Below are positions 46,554-51,947 of a stretch of DNA of 51,947 nucleotides, piece by piece. The stretch is from Streptomyces adelaidensis (GTDB lineage Bacteria > Actinomycetota > Actinomycetes > Streptomycetales > Streptomycetaceae). Location of the stretch: contig NZ_JAEMUX010000062.1 in NCBI RefSeq assembly GCF_016598475.1, forward strand, positions 1 through 51,947, given 5' to 3'. The position numbers were made by a program, and so were the translations under genes. Under the pieces are notes generated by a model. The model ran no database searches. It was not told where the DNA came from and was given only the letters and a program-made list of their open reading frames with translations. Within the stretch, counting starts at the first letter, position 1, and each line of letters opens with the position of its first letter.

Positions 46554-48875
46554 GTGACCATCCGGATACCGGACGTGACCCTCCGGAGCACAGACGCGGG
46601 GAATCTGCCCGCGCCCATGACCACGTTCGTGGGCAGGCACAAGGACCTCGACGAAGTGCGCCGTCGTCTGGGGGCGACACGGTTGCTGACGCTCACCGGC
46701 GCGGGCGGGGCGGGCAAGACCCGGCTGGCGCTGCAGGCGGCCGCCGCGTCGTCGGAGGACTTCACCGACGGGGTATGGCTGGTGGATCTGGCAGCGGTGC
46801 GCAACCCGTCCCTGGTGGCGAACGCTACTGCGGCCGCCCTGGGGGTGCCGGACCTGGGGGTCAGGCCGGTCGTCGACCAGCTCGCCGCCTTTCTGGCGCA
46901 CCGCGCTCCGCTGATCGTGCTGGACAACTGCGAGCACCTCGTCGACGCCTGCGCCGAGCTGGTGCACGCCCTGCTGTCGGCTTCCCCCGGGCTGCGCATC
47001 CTGACGACCAGCCGCCGGGCGCTGGGGATCGGCGGGGAGCACGTCTTCACCGTCCCCCCGCTGGCACCGGACGAGGCCGTGCAACTGCTCTCGGAGCGGA
47101 CCTGTGCCCTACGCCCGGAGTTTCGGGTCACCGATGACAACCGCGCCCAGGTCCTCCGGCTCTGCGACGGTCTGGACGGGCTGCCCCTCGCCATCGAACT
47201 GGCCGCGTCACGGCTGCGGACCCTCACTGTCCGCGAGGCGGTCAACCGCTTGGAGGACCGCTTCGCGCTGCTCACGGGCGGCAGCCGTGTCGCCCGGCCG
47301 CATCAGCGGACGCTGCGCGCGCTGATCGACTGGAGCCATGAGCTGTGCACCCCCGCCGAGCAGTTGCTGTGGCACCGGCTGTCGGTCTTCGCCGACGACT
47401 TCGCCCTGGAAGCGGCCGAGGCCGTCTGCGCGGGTGACGGCATCGGCCGGCACGACGTACTCGATCTGCTCGACCAACTGGTCGAGCAGTCCGTCGTCGT
47501 ACCCACCGAATGCGAGGGCACGCCGCGCTACCGGCTGCTGGAGACCATCCGCCAGTACGGGCGGGAGCGACTCGCCGAGTCCGGCGAGGAACAGCGGACG
47601 CGGCGACGGCACCACGCCTTCTACCTCGCCCTCGCCGAACGCATCGCCGACGGCTGCTACGGTCCGGGCCAGCTGGAGAGCCTGGCGCTGATGCGCGCCG
47701 AGCACGCCAATCTGCGCGTCGCCCTGGACCGCGGCGGCGAGCCGCAGGCCACCCTGGCACTGGCCGCGGCCTTGCGCTTCCACTGGTGCGAGGGCGGATT
47801 CCTCGGTGAGGGACGCCGCTGGCTCGACCAGGCGCTGGTTGCCGCTCCCGAACCCGGCCTGGCGCGGGCGAGGGCGTTGTGGGTCGCGGCCTGGGTAGCG
47901 GCGCTGCAGCAGGACCACGCGGCGGCGTACCGGTGGCTGGACGAGGCCGCGGCGCTGGGCGAGCAGCTGGACGACCCGGTCGTGTGCGCCAATGCGGTGA
48001 GTCTGCGTGGCACCTTGGCGATGTTCAACGGCCGGTTGGAAGAGGCGCTGTCCTTCTTCGAGACCGCGGCCGCCGCCCACCTGGAGACGGGCGAGGAGAT
48101 CGGCGCGGTCTACGCGCTGCTGCAGCTGGGCACCGTCCAGTCCCACCTCCGTGATCCGCGCGCCACCCAGAGCTGTCGGCAGGCCGTCGCCCTGGCCGAG
48201 GCGCACGGTGAGCGGCTGGCGCACGCGCATGCCCTGTGGACCCTCGGCTACGACGCCTGGCTGCGCGGCGACCACGAGGAGGCATGGACCCAGATCCGGG
48301 GCGCGCTGGAGAAGGAGCAGGGCTTCCACGACTTTGTCCGGGTCGCCCTGATGTTGGAGGAACTCGCCTGGGTCACCGCCGCACGCGGCGACCGGGAGGA
48401 GGCGGCACGTCTGCTCGGTGCCGCGGGCACCTTGTGGCGGGACACCGGCACCACCATCGCCGCGTTCGGCCCGCACATGGTCGAGCAGCACACCCGGTGC
48501 GGGGAGGAGATCGTCAAAAGCCTGGGCCAGGCCGTGTACGAGAAGGCCCTCGCCGAGGGCGCCGGTCACCGCGGCCCCGACCACGCCATCACCTTCGCCC
48601 TGCGCATCAGACCCGAGTCCCCCGACACGGTCCCTGCCCGTGCCGGGTCCGATCTTCCCGTCACGATCTCCGCCCCCAACCCGCTGACCCCCCGGGAGCG
48701 AGAGGTCGCCGCGCTGGTGTCCAAGGGCATGAGCAATCAGCAGATCGCCTCAGCGCTAGGACGTTCCCCCCGCACTGCCGACCGCCACGTCGAGAACATC
48801 CTGGCCAAGCTCAGCTTCAAGTGCCGCGCCCAGATCGCTTCCTGGTGGACAGCCAACCAGGCACCCACCCCGTAG
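46554..48875 (+). CDS. Large NB-ARC/TPR LuxR-family transcriptional regulator
   Basis: 773 residues from GTG 46554; ATG 46617 (MTTFVGRHKDL) is the other likely start. Order: STAND-type ATPase with Walker A TLTGAGGAGKTRLAL (about 46-60), Walker B PLIVLDNCEHLVDA (about 120), LTTSRRALGI and GLPLAIELAASRLR; winged-helix segment; TPR-like helices (about 370-640); C-terminal LuxR HTH LTPREREVAALVSKGMSNQQ (about 711-772). Such regulators activate adjacent genes on a signal. The next gene is the RIP-pectinesterase fusion, and direct repeats between the two could be its binding sites (inference). The third HTH helix reads ALGRSPRTADRHVENILAKL, normal for the family. Confidence 0.85.
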   Translation: MTIRIPDVTLRSTDAGNLPAPMTTFVGRHKDLDEVRRRLGATRLLTLTGAGGAGKTRLALQAAAASSEDFTDGVWLVDLAAVRNPSLVANATAAALGVPDLGVRPVVDQLAAFLAHRAPLIVLDNCEHLVDACAELVHALLSASPGLRILTTSRRALGIGGEHVFTVPPLAPDEAVQLLSERTCALRPEFRVTDDNRAQVLRLCDGLDGLPLAIELAASRLRTLTVREAVNRLEDRFALLTGGSRVARPHQRTLRALIDWSHELCTPAEQLLWHRLSVFADDFALEAAEAVCAGDGIGRHDVLDLLDQLVEQSVVVPTECEGTPRYRLLETIRQYGRERLAESGEEQRTRRRHHAFYLALAERIADGCYGPGQLESLALMRAEHANLRVALDRGGEPQATLALAAALRFHWCEGGFLGEGRRWLDQALVAAPEPGLARARALWVAAWVAALQQDHAAAYRWLDEAAALGEQLDDPVVCANAVSLRGTLAMFNGRLEEALSFFETAAAAHLETGEEIGAVYALLQLGTVQSHLRDPRATQSCRQAVALAEAHGERLAHAHALWTLGYDAWLRGDHEEAWTQIRGALEKEQGFHDFVRVALMLEELAWVTAARGDREEAARLLGAAGTLWRDTGTTIAAFGPHMVEQHTRCGEEIVKSLGQAVYEKALAEGAGHRGPDHAITFALRIRPESPDTVPARAGSDLPVTISAPNPLTPREREVAALVSKGMSNQQIASALGRSPRTADRHVENILAKLSFKCRAQIASWWTANQAPTP

Positions 48876-48883
48876 GACAAGTC

Positions 48884-48934
48884 CGTAGAACTACCCACTT
48901 CCAGGGGCTCAGGCCCACTGCGTATAAGTACCCA
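48884..48934. promoter_or_regulatory. Direct repeats, possible LuxR-protein operator
   Basis: CGTAGAACTACCCA (48884-48897) and CGTATAAGTACCCA (48921-48934) agree at 12 of 14 positions, 37 bp apart. The first contains the dyad GTAG-AA-CTAC. They lie after the LuxR stop and 360 bp before the fusion-toxin start. The rest of the 417-bp gap shows no credible gene. Confidence 0.4.
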
Positions 48935-49292
48935 TGGCCTCGGGGCGGACCCTGCGCCGATGCTCGTCGGCATGACACACCACGGCCCCTCTCCTGCGCT
49001 GCGGGCCTCGGAGCCGTGCCCAGGGGGATGCGCCCGAACCCGCCGCCGCATACCGAGGGCGGTCGGCAACCGGGCCTGTTGACAACCCCGCGCCCGACCG
49101 ATGCCGGTTACCGCTTCCCCCGTCGCAGACGGCACCCGGAAGCGACCGCCGACCAGGCCGCCGACAGTGCGTGAGTGCCCCGTGTGGACATGAAGATCAC
49201 TGTCGATATCGGAAACCACCCCACACCGCAGCCCAATCGCCGCGCCACATAGCAGTCCATCAGCGGGCCGCTCATCACGACAAGGAACTCGC

Positions 49293-51221
49293 GTGACAAC
49301 CGAAACGCAGGGACAGCTCCCCCGTAGATCATTTCTCGCCCGCGCCATCGCTGTGGCGGCCGGCGCCGCGATGGCCGGCGGCACGGTGCTCGCCTCCGCC
49401 CCCGTGGCCAGCGCCGAGGACAAGGGCCCGAACGCCACCTGGCGTATCAGCGGCGACCCCAAAACAGACGCGCGGGGCTACGCCAACATGCTCAAGGCCA
49501 TCAAGGACGCGGTCACCGCCGGCTCCCTCCTTGCTGCGCCGGACCCCAATATGCCCGGCTCGTCCGCCTCCCCGGTCAACGTCACCCGGATCGATGGAAC
49601 CGGGACGTACGTCATACTTGACATTTACAGCTTCGGCGATGAGGTCATCCGCGTGTTCCTGCGCCATTCGGATCTCTACTTCATGGGATACCGAGCCGGC
49701 ACCGAGAGCGGTGGCGCCGTGACATGGCGCACTTTCTTCACGCTGGAGCCCGCAGCACAGGAAGGCGGGGCATCGCCGCTGACCGACATCACGGCACAGA
49801 GCACGGACACGCGCTTCAACGGGATGGCGTCCTACGTCGAATTGGGCAACCGGGGGGCATCCCGCACGAACATGGGCATATCCCCCTTCTCGCTCGAGAA
49901 CGCCGTGCGCACCCTCGGCGGCACGGCTGTCCCCTCCATATCCGCCGCGGCGCCGGCAATCCTGCAGATCATCGTGGGAGTCGCCGAAGCCGGTCGCTTC
50001 CGGGCGCAGGCGAGGGACACTCACAGGGCATTCGCGGCAGGAGTGGCCTTCGGGCTCACCGCGACGCACATGGCGTTCCACAACAACTGGGGCAACCTCA
50101 GCAGGGTCTTCCTCGTCGCGGTGCTCGCGGGAGCCGTCGCGCTGGAGGCTCCTATCGTGATCGCCGGAATCACCATCGGTACCGCGGCGGCAGTCTCAAC
50201 CTGGCTTATGACAGTCCACCACTCGAACCTGTTCACCAAGGACATGAAGAAAAACCTGGAGGGCGCCCTGATGTATGTGGACCCGCAGGGCACCGGTGAC
50301 TTCTGGACCATCCAGGAGGCGATCAACGCCGCTCCCGACTACGGCGCGAACACCATCCTCATCGAGAAGGGCGATTACCACGAGGTCCTCTCCGTCCCGA
50401 CCAACAAGTCCTGGCTGACGATCACGGGCATCACCGGTAATAGAGGGGACGTCTACATCCACAACACCAGGTGCAACGGGATGATCAACTCGGCGACCGG
50501 CACGAAGTGGGGCACCCAGGGCAGCGCCGTGGCCACCTTCAGAGCGCCCAACCTCACCGTCCGGCACCTCACGATCAACAACACGTTCGACCGCAACGCC
50601 CACCAGGAGATCAGCCCGTACGAGACCCAAGCCGTCGCGGTCGTCGCCATGGGGGACCGGCAGGTGTATGAGAACGTGGCGATCTGGAGCCATCAGGACA
50701 CCCTGTACGTCAAGGGACAGACGCCCACGTCGCAGGCCCGGCAGTACTTCGTCAACTGCCACATCCGGGGCGACGTGGACTTCATCTTCGGCAACGCCAC
50801 CGCGGTGATCGACCGGTCCACGGTCCAGGCGCTCTCGTGGCCCAACGGCACTGTGCTGGCGCCGAACACCGACCTGTCCAAGAAGTACGGGATCCTGCTC
50901 AGCAGTTGCACGATCAGCACCAGTGGTGTCGCGAACGACACGATGCACCTCGGCCGGCCGTGGAACAACACGGAGGACGCATGGCCCCAGGCGATCGTGC
51001 GCTCGTGCGAGATCCAGGCGGGCGTCGCGGACGCGCAACCCTGGGTCGACATGCTCCCCGACCAGCCCTGGCGGTTGTTCGGCCGCTTCAGGGAGTACCA
51101 CAACTTCGGCCCCGGAGCAGGCTTCGGCGAGAACTCACCACAACTGACTGATGCCGAAGCCGCCGAGTACACCGCCCAGAAGTACCTGGCCGGCACCGAC
51201 GGCTGGAACCCGCTCGACTGA
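49293..51221 (+). CDS. Tat-exported fusion: ribosome-inactivating protein domain plus pectin methylesterase domain
   Basis: 642 residues from GTG 49293 (AAGGA upstream). Residues 1-41: twin-arginine signal (RRSFLAR, cleavage after ASA41). About 45-315: RIP (rRNA N-glycosidase) fold. YFMGYRAG equals the ricin YVVGYRAG segment, and VGVAEAGRF is the EAxRF active-site helix, followed by NNWGNLS. By alignment to ricin A the active residues are Tyr129, Tyr181, Glu232, Arg235 and Trp266, all present. About 268-305 is strongly hydrophobic. About 328-642: a family CE8 pectin methylesterase, with TIQEAINAAP, Gln446, QDTL (Asp469), GDVDFIFG (Asp496) and LGRPW (Arg555), also complete. The N-glycosidase would depurinate 23S/28S rRNA; the esterase demethylates plant pectin. 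LuxR regulator upstream, transposon debris on both sides. Confidence 0.85.
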   Translation: MTTETQGQLPRRSFLARAIAVAAGAAMAGGTVLASAPVASAEDKGPNATWRISGDPKTDARGYANMLKAIKDAVTAGSLLAAPDPNMPGSSASPVNVTRIDGTGTYVILDIYSFGDEVIRVFLRHSDLYFMGYRAGTESGGAVTWRTFFTLEPAAQEGGASPLTDITAQSTDTRFNGMASYVELGNRGASRTNMGISPFSLENAVRTLGGTAVPSISAAAPAILQIIVGVAEAGRFRAQARDTHRAFAAGVAFGLTATHMAFHNNWGNLSRVFLVAVLAGAVALEAPIVIAGITIGTAAAVSTWLMTVHHSNLFTKDMKKNLEGALMYVDPQGTGDFWTIQEAINAAPDYGANTILIEKGDYHEVLSVPTNKSWLTITGITGNRGDVYIHNTRCNGMINSATGTKWGTQGSAVATFRAPNLTVRHLTINNTFDRNAHQEISPYETQAVAVVAMGDRQVYENVAIWSHQDTLYVKGQTPTSQARQYFVNCHIRGDVDFIFGNATAVIDRSTVQALSWPNGTVLAPNTDLSKKYGILLSSCTISTSGVANDTMHLGRPWNNTEDAWPQAIVRSCEIQAGVADAQPWVDMLPDQPWRLFGRFREYHNFGPGAGFGENSPQLTDAEAAEYTAQKYLAGTDGWNPLD

Positions 51222-51261
51222 CCGCGGCCGAGTTCGTCAAGGCCCACGGGCAGGCCACCAC

Positions 51262-51480
51262 GACCCGGCGAAGGTGCTGGAGGCCGGCTGTCAGATCGCC
51301 GCGTACCTCTTCCGCGACGAGTACGGGACCATCCCCAGCCCGGACGTCACCGAGCGGGAGCTGAAGGCCCTGCGCGAGGCGACCGCGATCATGGCGCTGA
51401 ACGGGGTCGAGTTCGACGGGCACCTGTCCAACATCGGCCCGTGCTCGTCCTTCCCCGTCGCCACCTCGGTCGTCTTCGGA
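51262..51480 (+). pseudogene. Remnant of an unidentified gene
   Basis: A stretch in one frame reads like real protein (QIAAYLFRDEYGTIPSPDVT, ALREATAIMALNGVEFDGHL) and has normal Streptomyces codon use. It has no proper start (upstream is Arg/Pro-rich shadow sequence) and ends abruptly where IS5-type sequence begins on the other strand. I do not recognise the family. The insertion sequence probably truncated it. Confidence 0.4.
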
Positions 51481-51690
51481 GGCGTCGCGCCTCTGGGCGA
51501 ACCGGTCGCAGACCGTGGACCAGGAGCCGAACGCCTCCGGCACGTCCCGCCACGGACTGCCGGTACGGAACCAGATGATCCCCTCCATCTGATCGCGCAG
51601 GCGCTCCGGGCAGGGGCCGTACTGACCGATCGACAGGTGGGGGTGGATCAACTCGCGGTCACTGTCGTGGTTCAGTTCACGTCGCACCAC
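51480..51690 (-). pseudogene. N-terminal fragment of an IS5-family transposase
   Basis: About 70 residues from ATG 51690: LIHPHLSIGQYGPCPERLRD, QMEGIIWFRTGSPWRDVPEA and FGSWSTVCDRFAQ are the helix-turn-helix/N-terminal region of IS5-type (ISL2/IS1647-like) transposases. The frame then runs into the antisense of the neighbouring remnant, so the catalytic DDE part is gone. Marks the right edge of the island. Confidence 0.7.
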
Positions 51691-51947
51691 GCATGTGTCC
51701 TACCAGTTCGATCGCGATCGGCAGGGCTGGTCACGGAAATCGAGATCACGACTCCGTACAGGCCCTGGTACTCCAGCAGGATTTCGCTGTCTGGCCTGGT
51801 CTTTCGCCGGGTGGCGGGAGTGTAGCGGGACTTCGATCGTGCGGGGGCGGTCTCACGGGGACCGCCCCTCGATCGTGCGACAACGCCGCAGGTAGTGACA
51901 GCGGCGGGGCAGCCTCCGAGGGTGATCACACTACAGCCTTGAGCTCA
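51691..51947. other. Window end: hairpin with flanking direct repeats, possible IS debris
   Basis: GGGGCGGTC (51844-51852), 7-nt loop, GACCGCCCC (51860-51868) is flanked on both sides by TCGATCGTGCG (51833-51843 and 51869-51879). A minus-strand frame (51672-51929, with SRYTPATRRKTRPDSEILLE) could be the end of another transposase, but I cannot identify it. Confidence 0.4.

Noticed and set aside
49190..49252. 20-codon ORF before the RIP-pectinesterase gene
   Set aside because: No ribosome-binding site in front of its ATG and no sign of structure around it.

Overview
The window is chromosomal DNA from a Streptomyces or very close relative. The evidence is very high GC with G/C-ending codons, GTGA/TAGTG stop-start overlaps, GTG starts, and gene order that I recognise from memory as the Streptomyces coelicolor SCO4380-SCO4411 neighbourhood (cinnamate:CoA ligase, pdxH, second citrate synthase, SIS protein, dmdR1, SCO4402-type protein, purU, sigma factor/anti-sigma pair, STAS protein, EF-hand protein). 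I saw no tRNA, rRNA or CRISPR array.

Layout. (1) 1-2170: two small minus-strand proteins diverge from a set of GntR-type pieces (HTH-only protein, UTRA-only protein, and a GntR gene that has lost its UTRA domain). (2) 2142-12832: one long acyl-CoA catabolic operon of Atu/Liu type: TIGR03084 protein, AtuA-like protein, both acyl-CoA carboxylase subunits, acyl-CoA dehydrogenase, 4CL-type ligase, enoyl-CoA hydratase and a TetR regulator. It carries two striking minisatellites and a MITE-like element. (3) 12885-14835: pdxH and citrate synthase, divergent. (4) 14851-17086: a candidate small RNA with a 12-codon ORF and a near-complete complement of the 16S 3' end, then an iscB RNA-guided nuclease gene with a strongly folding upstream region that is a candidate omega-RNA. 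(5) 17114-34728: conserved core with a maltokinase-cap protein, PAS sensor, SIS protein, dmdR1 (with the antisense adm reading frame and a DasR-like site), a small ORF between two terminators, an alpha/beta hydrolase lacking its nucleophile serine, prim-pol protein, NsdA-like regulator, lipoprotein, SCO4402-type protein, purU, sigma/anti-sigma pair, STAS and EF-hand proteins. (6) 34741-45956: a second acyl-CoA catabolic region (ligase, amidohydrolase, three acyl-CoA dehydrogenases, cyclase, SDR, Zn alcohol dehydrogenase). Its two divergent promoters share a 19-bp operator although no matching regulator gene lies beside them. An ATP-binding RsbW-like protein sits in the middle. (7) 45957-51947: an accessory island bordered by transposase remnants, holding a large LuxR/NB-ARC regulator and a Tat-exported fusion of a ribosome-inactivating-protein domain to a pectin methylesterase domain.

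How the parts may work together. Regions 2 and 6 look like two peripheral degradation pathways feeding acyl-CoAs into central metabolism. Region 5 holds iron/aminosugar control (DmdR1, DasR-like site). The island in region 7 looks like a regulator plus one secreted effector acting on plant pectin and on eukaryotic or competitor ribosomes. The RIP-pectinesterase fusion is the most remarkable item; the iscB/omega-RNA locus and the neighbouring candidate small RNA come next. An interspersed GGGGCGCGGGGAAC-type element occurs at eight places between genes, and short tandem repeats whose unit is a multiple of 3 recur inside or beside genes.
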